Positions 1-11,949 of a stretch of DNA of 64,000 bases are shown piece by piece; position 1 is the first letter of the stretch, and every line of letters begins with the position of its first letter. The stretch comes from Globodera rostochiensis (Eukaryota; Nematoda; Chromadorea; Rhabditida; Heteroderidae): assembly GCA_018350325.1 (NCBI GenBank), contig JAEVLN010000007.1, forward strand, positions 1,145,109 to 1,209,108, given 5' to 3'. The notes under the pieces were generated by a model. The model was not told the origin of the DNA. It saw only the letters and a list, made by a program, of their open reading frames with translations, and searched no databases. Both the position numbers and the translations under genes were made by a program.

Positions 1-700
1 TTAATAAAGTGCCATCCATACATGTTGGGACTTCCGATAACCATGGATACAGCTGTTTTTTTACACAAAAATAATAAAATGATAAAATTAAATCGATTTT
101 AAAAGCTTTCACCAGCCTTAGCAGACCGGCACCTTCTTCTAGTAAGACGCCAAAATGCCAAAACTCGAAACAATTTGTTCAACAGACAAAATAATCAACA
201 AAAAAATGGAATAAAACTTTCAGTTTTGGCAATGCAAATTAATAAGCCAAAGGAATTCAGGTGATTAATGAAGGTAATGAGTAGGGATGCTCCAAAAATG
301 GCCAAATATGCGCATATATATGCACCAAAAAAGGCCAAAAGATGCACTAAAATATGCCAAAAATGCTGAATGCACCGAAAAATAGCACTTTTAGTACCCT
401 AATATGCTTAAAACTTAATTTTTTTTTTAAATTTAACGTATAATTAATTATATGCTCGATATATGAAAAATATGTAATTTTAAACTTGACAAAAAAAAAA
501 AGCTCAAACCAACGCGAAAAGGCTATTTTTAAGCCGTATTCTTCAAAGCATATAAGAACTAAAAATATGCAAATGCGCCCTAGTAATGAGTATGTTTAAT
601 GCCTGTCCAAATGATTTTTTAAAATTTTAATTGTTTTGTTTTATACAAGCAAAAATACCAAGTCTATGAATTCAACTTGTTAAACTATGCAAACCTCGCT
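1..700 (-). pseudogene. Remnant of the 3' end of a RING-H2 paralogue
   Basis: On the minus strand, 641-679 encodes QVEFIDLVFLLV plus a stop. This closely matches the last codons of the RING-H2 gene at 5778-7507 (QIEFMDLVYLLI). The flanking sequence also matches: 150-235 (ATGCCAAAA, TTCAACAGACAAA, ATGGAATAAA, CTTTCAGTTTTGGCAA) is nearly the same as 5655-5735, just beyond that gene's stop. An in-frame stop directly precedes the conserved codons and no clear acceptor serves them. I read this as a decayed duplicate. 270-570 holds AT-rich text with repeated 'atatgc' words. Confidence 0.5.
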
Positions 701-1416
701 TCTTTTGGGGTGTTTTTTCACAATGAAAACTTTCTAAAAACGAATTATTGGCTTTTTCCATAACTTTCTTATTTTATCTTATTTCTTTAATTTTGCCAAA
801 AATAAACCGTAACATATATAAATTTTGTCACATTTAAGTGAAAACAAATAAAAGTTTTAAAAATTAATAATTCCTCAATATTGCCAACCGTTAATGAAAA
901 AATTGTAAAAAACCTTTTTTAATTAAAAAGTATTTATTATTTGTACATAAAAAAACCAATTTTTGTACGGTATTTTCATTCCCATGCCAAACGTTGTATC
1001 AAGACGTGTGAAAATTTGATTAATTGCGCACACAATTTGCATTATTATTACAAATTTATTTTGTGCCGTTAAAAAGTTGTCAACCAAATTTTACGAATTC
1101 CCATGAACAAATACAATTTAAAAAAGTTTGTGACACTGACTTAATCAAATTTGATTTTTTTCTTCAGAAACCATTTTGGCTGAAAGTTTAATTTTTCTTT
1201 ATAGCACCAATGAAATTTATTAACGATTGGGGACCGAATTTTTAAAATGCCATTTAGACAACAAAATTACTAACATATTATAGTTAGCTTTTTTTCTCAT
1301 TCCTTCTAAAACTATTCAAAAAGAAAATTGGGAATTTAATATTTATCTATTAAAAGACGTCCTGAAAATAAGTTTAAAAATTTAAATTAAAAAAATAAGA
1401 AAAATGATGTCTGAAT
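701..1416. other. AT-rich stretch, no gene seen
   Basis: No exon with coding character or recognisable family is visible on either strand. It may hold further decayed upstream parts of the RING-H2 remnant, but I could not align any zinc-binding residues. Confidence 0.4.
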
Positions 1417-2426
1417 CAGGGGTGGACGAAAACAGAATTTTTCATTTTCGAAAACGAAAACGAAACGAAAAAATTTTTTTAGGACGAAACCGAAACACGA
1501 AACGAAATTTTTTTGTTTTTCATTTACGAAAACGAAACCGAAACGAAAAACAATTCTAGGACGAAAAAGAAAAAATATACGTTTTCGTACGAAACGAAAC
1601 GAAAAAACCGAAAATTTTTTGGATGAGCAGTGGTGCCAATTTGCACTATTTTTATGGCAAATGCCAAAATTTTGCCATATTTAGAATTTTGTGAAAATTT
1701 GTTATTTTTTGAAAATGAGAATTTCCGGAAAATAGTGCTACTTGATCTTCAAAAATTTAGCGGCGCCTATCGGCAGTGCCGACCCACCCACCACCTTTCA
1801 AAAAAGCATTTTTTTTGAAGATTCCTTAAGAAAAATAACAATTACGGGGGGAGTCGGCGGTGCCGATAGGCGCCGCCGAGAAATTTTTTAAATTTGATCG
1901 GTTTTTGTTATGAAAATTGATCCAAAAATTCGTAATTTTTTTTTGGTTTTGAATGAAAATTAAGAAAAAAGCATACGATTTGTGTAAGTTATAAAGGAAA
2001 GTTCGAAAAATTTATTTTTAAAAGTGTAAAATAATTTTAAAACTTATTTAAATTGTTTTTAAGAACAAATTTCTGCACGAAAGATTCAAAAAGAGAGTCG
2101 CAGGTCCGGAGAATCGAACCTGACAAATGATAAGCTGAATGAGCTCAACACTAACCATTAACCACCATGTATAGTGTCGTCCAACACTAGATTATCTCCC
2201 ATAAAATTAAAATTATCTTCAAAAGTCCATTCTTTAGGGGTGTACTTTTTTTCGATTTTTTCGTAAAATTTTTCATTTTTGAAAACGAAACCGAAACGAA
2301 AAAATATTTTTTCATTTACAAAAACGAATCCAAAACGAAAAAAAATTCTAGGACGAAAACGAAACACGAAAACGAAACCCAAAAAGCCCACGAAAAACAC
2401 GAAACCGAAACGATCGTCCACCCCTG
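1417..2426. mobile_element. hAT-like non-autonomous element, 1.0 kb, word 'cgaaaacgaaac'
   Basis: Ends are inverted (CAGGGGTGGACGA / TCGTCCACCCCTG) and flanked by a perfect 8-bp duplication GTCTGAAT (1409-1416 and 2427-2434). CAGGG ends with 8-bp duplications are the hAT signature. The interior is built from repeated cgaaaacgaaac-type words in both orientations. It contains two copies of the dispersed GATA hairpin (1762-1782, 1853-1879) and a tRNA-like stretch on the minus strand near 2100-2165, with a B-box-like GGTTCGATTCTCC. There is no transposase. Long open frames here are low-complexity artefacts. Confidence 0.85.
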
Positions 2427-2614
2427 GTCTGAATCGGATCAAGTTTAAGCAGTTATTCTCCGGTCTGTATTCAGACCGGTCTGAATTCGGGACGTACGCC
2501 ATCTTAATACATTTAAATTAAAACAATTTTCGACTATTTAAATTATATTTTTGCAATATTGAATGTTTTAATTTTAAGGCTTAAATACATTTAATTATCA
2601 TTTGACATTAAAAA

Positions 2615-5121
2615 ATGAATTTCTCTAAAGCCACTCCCTTGCAAGTTGCGGTAATATTTTATTAATTTTTAAATATTTTGTAAATCACATTATTCAAGTT
2701 GTATTTGCAATACAAAGACGAGAAACCATGCTGGCCGTTTATCGGAATTGCTCTGATACTGAGTTCAATTGCATTTTTTGGGATGGTTTTCAATTCGACA
2801 CTTATTTATGTCACGATCAGAGCAAAGTGGGGGTCATTTTAAATTATAAAATAAAACTTGTGCCCGGATGATACAATCAAATTTCTGAAGAAAAGAAGTT
2901 ATTTTGGATTTTGTTTTGTTTGGCCAAAAAATTGTGTTCGGAGTCGGAGCGTGTAGATGATTAGCTTTGGCTTCTGAATGTGTGCCAGGAATGTATGGAT
3001 GCCAAAAAAATCTCTGGAAATTCGGGGGGCCCCAAAAAAATGATTAAAGTTGTCTTCATAACCCCAAGGCTCGAAATATATAAATTAAATGTTACTTTAG
3101 AAATCTTCATGGAACGGCAAATTATTTGCTGGCATTGAATGCGATGTTTGAGTTAATGCATCAATATGTCTATTTTACCTTTTTGTATTTGTCGCTGACT
3201 GGCCAAAACTTCATCGATTACAAATTGGCAGTAAAAATTGGCATTTTTTCAATTGTTGGCTATAATGGAGTTTTTCCATCAATGCTGTGCACTGGGATTG
3301 ATCGCCTAATCTGCGTTACATTTCCAATTTTGTAAAATTTTTGAATAATTAAAACATTAATTAATAAATGTAAAAAGATAAATTACAATTTGCTAGTATA
3401 ATTTTCTTGTTTAAGGCTTTAATTTAGGGTTAGCATCCCAACGTCGGGCCCCACGTCGGGGGTTGATTGGCTAACTCTTTGTAAAAAAAGAAATCAATTT
3501 TTTGTCTAAAAGTACGCAAGCCCACAGCCCGCCCGTCCCGACAAAACAAAAATGATTTTGTCATTTGATGATGCCATCTTTAGGAGTATGGGTCGGGATT
3601 AGAAGTGTTGAGGTCGGGGAAATCCCCGAAAAATGGCATAAATTTGCGGGGTCGAGGACGAGGCGGGGTGCCAACACTACTTTAATTTACAAATTATTAT
3701 AAACATTTATCATTAAATTAAATTTAAAATTCTTAATGAATTTGTGTTTCAGTCATAAAAAAGTCAATAAGCTTGCATATTTGTCTGGAATGCTCGTTGC
3801 TTGTGCAGCATTCAGTGTATATTCTGTCATCATAATAATCATAACGGCAGAAGCAATGCCAAATTTGAAAGTTACAGGATTTGAATTTGACTTATACCAG
3901 GTAATTTCTTATTTAGAAATTATTATATAAACATGTCAAAATTTTTTTTATTTAATTTAAATCGTTTAATTACTCATTTTTAGGGCCGCTTGGTAAATGA
4001 TCGCAAAAAAATAAGTTTTCTGCTTATTATCTCGACAATTTTTGCTTATTTTGTCACTGGAATAATGATACACAAAAGGAAAACGAGTAATTTTTAAATT
4101 TAAATTTAATTATCGTTAAGAAAAAAAAGAAAATTAAGCAAATTGGTGCACTAAAAGTGCCATTTTTTATGCATATTTCAGTATTTTTGTCATATTATGG
4201 GTCCATATTTGGCCATTTTTGCAGCATATAATCCAAACTAGTTTAAAATACATTTTATTAAATTATAAAATATTTTTTTTGTAATAAAAAAATTTTCTAT
4301 TTTTATATCAGAATTGATCAAATCAAAAAAAGAGTAAAATATCAATTCTATGTTTAAGCAAATACGACGACATCCGACAAAATAAACAGGAAAATTTTCT
4401 TTTCCTTGTGTCTGATCGTTTCAGTCAACATTGGCGGCTATTTTTTGATGTACATTTATGGACTTTTCATAATTCCAGCACTTAGATCACAAAATTCTTT
4501 CATTTTGGCATGGTTTGGCGTTGTGCTTTTTGCCATACCATTGAATATCAGCGCCATTTCAATCGCGCCAATTTTGTTTGTTACGAGGTAACAAGTGTAA
4601 CTGTGCTCCCCTCCCCTCCTCCCCCCCCCCCCCCCTCCCCTCCCTCCTCAAGAATGGCCAAGAAATCATCGAGATCTATTTGAGCTTCATCGGGCGACAG
4701 CGTAGCTCAGTCGGGAAAGCACCCAACCGGACATTGGAAGACTCCGGATCGTTCCCCGGGCGTTGTTTGCCTTTTCCCCGGGAAAAGGGTATAGTCAGAG
4801 GCGAGGAGAAAATTGAGAGGATTTCTTGGCAACGGGCCCAACACGTTCACTCAAGCATTGTTTGTTTGATGATTAGCTTGGGCTCCCGGGGATTTACATT
4901 TTTTTGGAATTTTGATTAGTGATTTAATGCTTAATTTAAAAATGTGTTCTCTATTTTATAGCTCGGAATATAGAATGGCATTTCAATCAGAATGGAAGCG
5001 ACTCCGAACGTTGCGTGGACTTCGCTCATCAAATGGCATTTTTGTGAATTCTGTGAGTCCAGTTCAGCCGATGAATCCAAATTATTTATCACCACGCCGT
5101 TTGGAAATTAATGTTTGCTAG
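2615..5121 (+). CDS. Srsx-type 7TM chemoreceptor (GPCR), 344 aa
   Basis: Seven exons join in frame: 2615-2650, 2699-2826, 3101-3331, 3753-3900, 3984-4086, 4359-4587, 4962-5121. The product is a rhodopsin-like nematode chemoreceptor, expected in the plasma membrane of sensory neurons and coupling to a G protein. TM1 is IGIALILSSIAFFGMVFNST. The TM3 end reads CTGIDRLICVTFPI, an Srsx-like DRL/DRY variant. A hydrophobic TM4 (YLSGMLVACAAFSVYSVIII) follows. A basic cytoplasmic loop (IHKRKT, DKINRK) precedes the TM6 and TM7 segments, and a short tail ends in LEINVC. The family is inferred from these motifs and the overall length. Intron 3 carries a hAT-like element and intron 6 a tRNA-derived SINE, yet the reading frame is intact. 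Confidence 0.8.
3425..3679. mobile_element. hAT-like MITE, 255 bp, word 'gtcggg/ccccgac'
   Basis: It lies in intron 3 of the Srsx gene. A perfect 8-bp duplication CTTTAATT flanks it (3417-3424 and 3680-3687). The ends are imperfect inverted repeats (TAGGGTTAGCATCCCAACG against GGTGCCAACACTA). The interior is rich in gtcggg and ccccgac words. Confidence 0.75.
4591..4900 (+). mobile_element. tRNA-derived SINE, copy 1
   Basis: It lies in intron 6 of the Srsx gene. A pyrimidine-rich leader (ccctccccc) precedes a tRNA-like head with an A box TAGCTCAGTCGG (4703-4714) and a B-box-like GGATCGTTCCC (4746-4756). A conserved body follows (cgggaaaaggg, caacgggcccaacacgtt). A second copy at 35886-36135 shares the whole arrangement. 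RNA polymerase III promotion is inferred from the boxes. Confidence 0.75.
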
Positions 5122-5777
5122 GGAATTATCGTTGATCTTTTCATTTTTCCAATTTTTTTAAATTTTTAACAAATTTGCTTCCAATTGCTTTTCATTAAAA
5201 AATACTAGAACATAAATCTAGAGCAAAACGCATTTACAAAAAATCCAAAAAACTTTTTGTGATTATTTCTTGTGATGCTCGAGACCTGAAATTCACCGAG
5301 ACCCGAGAGTTGACCCCAAGACTCGACACCGAGTCCCCAAAAACCCGAGACCAAATGTGATGTTTTGTTTGACTAACAATCATCTTTTTGGTTAAACCAT
5401 TGATTGATCATTCGAATTTCTTTGCCAAAAGTTGTGACAGATATCCAAAAATCCAAAATTCTGTTTTCTTTATACATTGATTAATTCTTAATGCTATCTT
5501 TATAATTAAATCGATTATTTTGGTGAAGATTATCGTATTTAAAACAAAATTAAAATTGTCAGAAATTCGTTGATCCATAAATCTTTAAAAAAGATTCCAG
5601 ATTTGTGAACTTCATAAGTTAAAAGAGAGAAGACAAATAGCTGACTTAACAACAGCCTATGCCAAAATTGAAATAATTTCTTCAACAGACAAATAATCAA
5701 CAAAAAAAAATGGAATAAACTTTCAGTTTTGGCAAAAATTAATATGCTTGGGACAAGCTAAGCACCAAATTTATACG

Positions 5778-7507
5778 CTAAATAAGCAAATATACCAGGT
5801 CCATGAATTCAATTTGTCTTTCTGCATTTTCTTTTATAGCTCCTGCAATAAAAAAATGTAAGTGTCAGCGTATTATTTGAAAATATTTTCAAATTTTTTT
5901 ATTAGGAAAATCGAATTACTGAGTCTTAAACATTGTTTTTTTTTAATTTAAAATTTACTAACTCCTCGTAAACCTAACTAAATGGTGTGAATTTTACATT
6001 ATTTTTACAAATTACCGTGCGGAAGATCATGCTTGTCAACAACAACGCGACATATTGGACATTGCTTCATTATTGCTATCCTATGATATACAATATCGGG
6101 AAATTTTAGTATTCTAAAAACCAGCAATTTTGAAAGTCTATAACAAACGTAAAAGATAATATTGAAAGCTCTACGCTTTACTGTTAAGGCAAAGTTATCT
6201 TGTTTGTTTGATTTGGTTGAATTTAAAAAAAGTTATAGCCTTTCAAAATTGCTAACATTTTAGAACTTCCAAAAATTCCTGGGTTAAAATTTTATGCCCT
6301 AACGATTAATCCTATTTTTAAATTTTAATTATTAAACATTTAAAAGTTTACCATTTATCGACACATGCGCGATGGAAGTTATGCTGAAAATGGAACATTT
6401 ATCTAACAGTTTTTGAACTATTTAACTTTGCAAATTCGTAGCACTTTCAACTTATCATAGGCTACATATTCTTCTAAGCAAATTGAACACAGTGACCTAT
6501 CATTGTCTACCGTAGTACTTGAGTTGCTTGCTTCTGAAAAAAATTAATTTGGTTTAACTATAAAAATTTAATTTAGAAAACTATTGGACCCGCTCGTCAT
6601 TCATCATCTCTAACAATGTTCAACCAAGCAAAATTCGCTTAAAATTTAGAGGTCGTGCGAATTCAAACTAATAAAATAAAATCACCCAACCAAACCCTTT
6701 TGTTTTCGATCCAAAAGCCAAAAGTCTCTATTGTTTTTTGGCCCAAGAGCCAAAACCCAGGGTTTGTTTTTGATCCAAGAGCCAAAACGCCAGCCGGGCT
6801 TATTTTTGTTTCGAGCCAAAAGCCGGTCCTTTTTTTGATCTAAGAGCCAAAATCCGGTCTTGTTATCGACTCTCGATACTCGAGAACCAAAACCCGGGCT
6901 TGTTTTTTACTCGAATCCCAATTCTAGGTGTTCGTCATACCCGATCCGAAACCCCCGAGCATTAAAAAACCTGATAGTACGCCTGACATGATGGCATTGT
7001 TTGTTGTGGTGGTGGTGATCAGAGTTGAATGTTCACCCTGATCATGTTATAATTGGTAAGCACGTATTCATTCATGTTACTTACATTCGGATCCGCAAGT
7101 TCATCCATATGGGTTGTTAAATTCATGCTGCTCTGGCTGTTTGTGGCTTGACTTGACTGAACGTGTTGACTTAAATGTGCTTCAACATTTCTCGGATGCT
7201 GAATTTGATTTGCTTCCTGCAGCTCAGCAATGCACGGAGCTGAACGAGCATTTGAATATTCTTCGTTAATATATTTTAACATTTAGTCAAAAGCTCGGGA
7301 GTTCATGATTCCCGCGATTCAAATACCGGGTTTGTAAGTCACGATTCCGATTACCGAGCTCATTTCTCGATAAATCCGAATCTGTGAGAAAATTTTGACC
7401 CATAATCATGTTAGCGCTTCAATACGATTTATGTATTTACCTGCAGGGTATGTTGTTGCTTCACAATAATTGAATATAATAAAAACGGTGAAAGGTAACA
7501 AAATCAT
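5778..7507 (-). CDS. Secreted RING-H2 protein (candidate E3 ligase), ~171 aa
   Basis: Exons on the minus strand: 7507-7441, 7260-7081, 6533-6427, 6383-6352, 6080-6016, 5842-5778. Exon 1 encodes a signal peptide (MILLPFTVFIIFNYCEA). A low-complexity Asn/Ser/His region follows. Then comes a perfect RING-H2 pattern: C-x2-C-x15-C-x-H-x2-H-x2-C-x10-C-x2-C, from CSIC through ICKHNFHRAC to QCPIC. RING-H2 domains bind two zinc ions and recruit ubiquitin-charged E2 enzymes. Secreted RING-H2 effectors are known from cyst nematodes (Globodera pallida RHA1B, Heterodera glycines 10A06). The 32-nt and 65-nt RING exons match those of the gene at 58763-62384 exactly in length and phase. The end of exon 2 is the weak point: phase favours a donor at 7080, but a donor at 7036 is also visible. 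Confidence 0.75.
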
Positions 7508-8602
7508 CCGCAGTATTACTAATCTATGAATGAATAAAATTTATTAGAAAAAAAATTGTTGGGTTTATTATAGCAGATATTGATTTTTACATATTACTAG
7601 GAAAGAATAAAATTTAAAAGAAAAAAAAATTGTGGATTTATGGGGGGGGGGGGGGAGGGGGTTCAAATAGAGTGAGGGGGGGGGGGTACTATTTTTCAAC
7701 ATATAATTTTCAAAAATTATTTAACTAATTGAATTTTATATTATTTTTGAACCAAAATAATTTTTAATAAGTGGAATTGTGAATTTTGATCAAATAATAA
7801 ATATTGGATAGTAAGCGCACTAGAGAATGACCAAATCAAGAGCAACCTCTGATTGCTTTGCGGTAGATTGACTGTATTTGAAATAGAGTTGGTCGGGACC
7901 GGGGATTGAGAAAATTAAAAAGCTGGGATTTTATAAGGAGGAAAATTAATCAAATCCCGGTTCAAAACATTTTATTAGCTTCTTGTCTGATTTGAAAGCG
8001 ACGTCCATAAATATGCCGATGTCGGAACACCCCACCCGGTTTTGTGTATCACTGGTTCCAGAGATGAGAATAAGAAATTATTTTAATTTCAATATTTTAT
8101 TTGAAATAGCGCTGTTTCTTGGGGTTCAGAAACAACAATTGTTGCTCGCCGGTGACCTGCGCGTTTACCACGATGAACTTTGGCGCCCGTCAAAAACCTT
8201 ATTGACCAATGCGTAGTCAAGGGGACCCCCTAAATTTATTGATGGGAAAATATTTTAAAAAATAAATTATACTAGTAATTTTAAATAAAAATTAGGGATA
8301 CACAATCCCACACACCGGACCCGGTACCTCCCCCCCCCCCCCCCCCCCCCCGTTTTGGGTATCATTAATTTTATTAAAATAATTTATTATTTTATATTTT
8401 TTATATTCGATCGGATGCGAGCAGGCGAAATTCACAATGTTTACATTCTTTCATGTCAAATATCATATCGACCGGAAATATTTTTTAAATCAATTATTTC
8501 CGTCCATATTTCTATAATTTTTGTATTTAAAAGACTTTCAAATAAGATATTAAAATAATTCCTTATTTTTATATCACTTCAAAAAATTATCAATTTACCT
8601 AA
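7508..8602. other. Intergenic: G-rich and C-rich tracts, no clear gene
   Basis: G runs at about 7643-7687 and a C run at about 8330-8351 stand out. An open stretch at 7983-8216 (+) has no start context, splice partner or recognisable family, so I do not call it. The region would hold the upstream sequences of both divergent secreted genes on either side. No ATGCCA cluster is visible. Confidence 0.4.
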
Positions 8603-11500
8603 ATGAATTGCAAAAAAAGTAAAATTTTCGACATATTTATTAATTTATGTATTATAAGCTTTGTTTTTGGATCGCCACCAACTCAAATCAAAAGCTCCAA
8701 TCAAAGTTGGACATTTTAAATTAAACTTTAATTAAAAATAGAACCCGCAAATCCAAAAATCCGACAATTGGGAATTTTCAAAATCATTTTTTCGTATTCA
8801 TTAACCAAAAAACCGAAATAAAAATCCCATTCATCCCGACGGAATAATGCAAAGTTTCCGTAATTCCATTTTTTTAAGACTTGCCCGTTAATGTTGTAAC
8901 AAAGTCGGATGATATTCAAGCTTTGGTTGATGATGCAATTGACTGGGCTCACAATATTTGCTACATAATGAGAACACCCGAACAATTAGATAGGTATAAA
9001 TTGATTTACATATTTTACTTTAAAAAAAAATATTTAAAAAATAATTTATGACGTCACTCACTAAAATATAAATAATATAAAAAATTTGCATGTCGCAAAC
9101 TTTATGCCATTTTTGTATTTGTTGTTGTTTTGATAAATAAATTAAGGAGTGATAAAGCACAGTTTACTCCATTTGCACTGTTCCCCTCGCCAATTCCCCG
9201 TAAATTCTATGAACAAGCATTGGCCGTGCAAAAGTTATGAATATTGCAAAATATTTATAAAATATAATATAATGAATTTAAATAATTTTTTAATAAACTT
9301 TTTATGACCAAAAATAGAATTAAAATTTCGAATATTTTTATTTTAGGCGATGAGCTTGCTGTATTTTCGCATTTCACGCGACTTTGATTTTCTGAAGATG
9401 GCATACAAGGATGTGATTCAGTCGGACAGATCCGTTCGGATGTACATGAAACTTTTGGAGGATATCAAAAAGGAAGGGATCAAACAGCCACTTTCCATCC
9501 TTACGCAACGATCGGTTCCTTAAAAAAATTTAAAAAAATATATTTAATTAGATTAATTTAATTTTAAAACAAAAAAACGAGGGCAAAATTTATTTTGTGT
9601 TTAAGCAACAAAAAAATATGCAAGATAATTTATATATCTTTTTTATCCATATCAGGATTATATGATCCATGTTAGCACCGATCCGCACACCAACGAGCCC
9701 GAATACCAACTTAAACAGGTGGTCCATTCGATTAAAAATGTAGAAAATCAGACACGAATTTTATAAACAGAAATAATTAAATGTTGAAAAAACAAAAAAA
9801 CTAATTTATTTTATTATTTTTTAAAAATTAGATTGAAGTGAATGGTGGATCTATTGGCACTGCAGGTTGTATTGAACGCCTCGCCAAACTTCATCGACGA
9901 GTTCTTGAAAAATCGGGCTATTCAAAGCGTGCCATTGATAATGCACTGCCCGAAAATCGGTCAGGAACGGCACTTGCTTTAACAATTTTCAAGGCTTGGT
10001 GAGTTTTTAGTTTAGTTTAATTTTATTTATTTTTTTCAATAAATTTTAAGGGAACAATTGAAGGACCCGAAAGCAATCATTGTTTTTATGGTTGTGAAAC
10101 GAAATTGTTGGTTTTTCGTCCACCGCTACGATGAGTATGAGCTGGAGCGGCTCTCCGGAGGTCGTGCCAAAATTGTGCACCTGACATTAGCAGAATGTGC
10201 CAAAAAGTGAGTAATTTTGTTAAACATTTTATTTAATTTTATTATTTTTATAAATTACAATTTTAATGGTTGCTAAATAAAAAAGATTCTTTTAAACCAT
10301 CATTTTATATATCAGTTTAACGCTTGATGATGATTTTACGCTGCGTTTGGATGGCCGTCGAGTGGGAATTGTCTATATAAATCGAGTTATGCTGGGCGTT
10401 GACTATCCCCCAAAATTATTCGCTGCTATACGAATGATTGAACGTTCTACAGCAATTGTAATTAAATAAAAACAAAACCTTATTTAAATTTAATAAAACA
10501 AAAATATTTACAGAAGGCCACTTCGCTGTTCTTTGGAATGAGCGCGTCTAAAAAAATTCAACAGGTCAATTGTAATTTTGAACATTTAAAATTTTGAATT
10601 CAAATCATTGTTAAATATTTTGGCATAATAATAATAAATGAAATATGACCATTTTTTTTTATTGTTTTTAAAATAAAAAGAATTTTTACTATGAATTTTG
10701 AATTAATTTTAGCTGCTTGCTATGCCTGGAATGGTCGAACGATTCTTTCCGGACCCCAGCGAAGCACAAATGGTTGCCGACATACGCAACACTTTTGCCA
10801 AAATGTGGGGGTTGGAGAATGATGACGAGCAAACGCGAATGGTCATCGAGGTAATTACTATTAATTAGTTTTATTTGTTTAAAATTAATTAATTTTTATT
10901 TTGTTTCATAAATATATAGTCAAAGACACGAATTAATTATAAAAATTTGAACTTTTAATTTAAGTTGTGTTTATTCATGATTTATTTGTTAATTTTAATT
11001 CTTAAGCAATAACACCAATCGGTATAATATATTTAAAACCAATTTTATAATTGAATAAACATTAATTTATTTTTAAATATAAGGATGCCATTGCCCATCC
11101 CGAGCGTTACGTGTTGAAGCCGAACAAAGAGGGTGGATCAGAGAACTTCTGGGGCCAGGACATCGCGGACAAACTGAAAACATTTACACCAAGTGAACGA
11201 GCAGCGCATATTTTGATGGAACGCTTAAATCCAATGATCACAAAGGTGTAAATGTTTTATATTTTTATTTGTTTTTCCCTTATTTTTTAGAATTATATGG
11301 TCTTTCCATTCAAACAAGCCAAACTGACCGAAGTGAACAACGAACTGGGCATCTACGGGTACATCTTGGGCAACATGGAGACGGGGACGGTGTTGCACTA
11401 CGAGCAGCCCGGGAACATGGTCCGGACCAAGGACATGCAGAAAAATGAAGGCGGCGTGTCGTCAGGCGACGGAGTGTTAGACTCGCCATTCCTTTATTGA
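8603..11500 (+). CDS. Secreted glutathione-synthetase-like protein (GSL effector type), ~519 aa
   Basis: Exons: 8603-8705, 8879-8993, 9150-9233, 9347-9514, 9656-9718, 9832-9998, 10051-10206, 10316-10457, 10514-10564, 10713-10850, 11084-11245, 11291-11500. Exon 1 encodes a signal peptide (FDIFINLCIISFVFGS), absent from housekeeping glutathione synthetase (ATP + gamma-Glu-Cys + Gly to glutathione). The rest is the eukaryotic synthetase fold: QFTPFALFPSPIPR, RSDYM, the metal-site motif QIEVN, SKKIQQ, VLKPNKEGGSENFWG (glycine-rich loop, usually EGGGNN), and NEGGVSSGDGVLDSP near the C-terminus. Expanded families of secreted, diverged synthetases are known effectors in cyst nematodes. The join of exons 3 and 4 is one base out of phase with the visible GT and AG sites, so that boundary is unsettled or the gene is damaged. 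Confidence 0.8.
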
Positions 11501-11949
11501 TGTGATCAAATTATCGAAAGTTTCTATGGATTATTAGGGGATGTTCGTATGATAATCAGCTAGATAAATTTTTAATTAAATTTTATTATGTAAAAAAGGC
11601 AAAAAAAAAGTATGTGTTGAAATTCTTTTATTTTCTTTGGAGATTTTCTTAGTTATATTTCTCCTTTTACGTTAAATTAAATAATTTTATGGGTTTTACG
11701 TAGGGTTGCACGAGACGGAGCTGTTCGTAAAAACCGCCGGCACTTACCGGGACAAGAAAAACCGGTACCGGGACCAAGATTTGAACTGGGACCGCTTCCG
11801 GATCAACCGGGACTTTTCAAAGAAGTTTTTGTAATGGTCAATGGTAAAACAAAAAACTGTTTTTTATTATTCAAAAATATCTTCCTTATCATCTTATTCT
11901 TCAATTACCTTAGCCAGCATCAATTTTAAAATACCCGTAGTTTCGCGAA

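Noticed and set aside
2097..2165. tRNA gene (-) at the edge of a hAT-like element
   Set aside because: Only the B-box region is convincing. It lies inside a transposon and lacks a complete cloverleaf.
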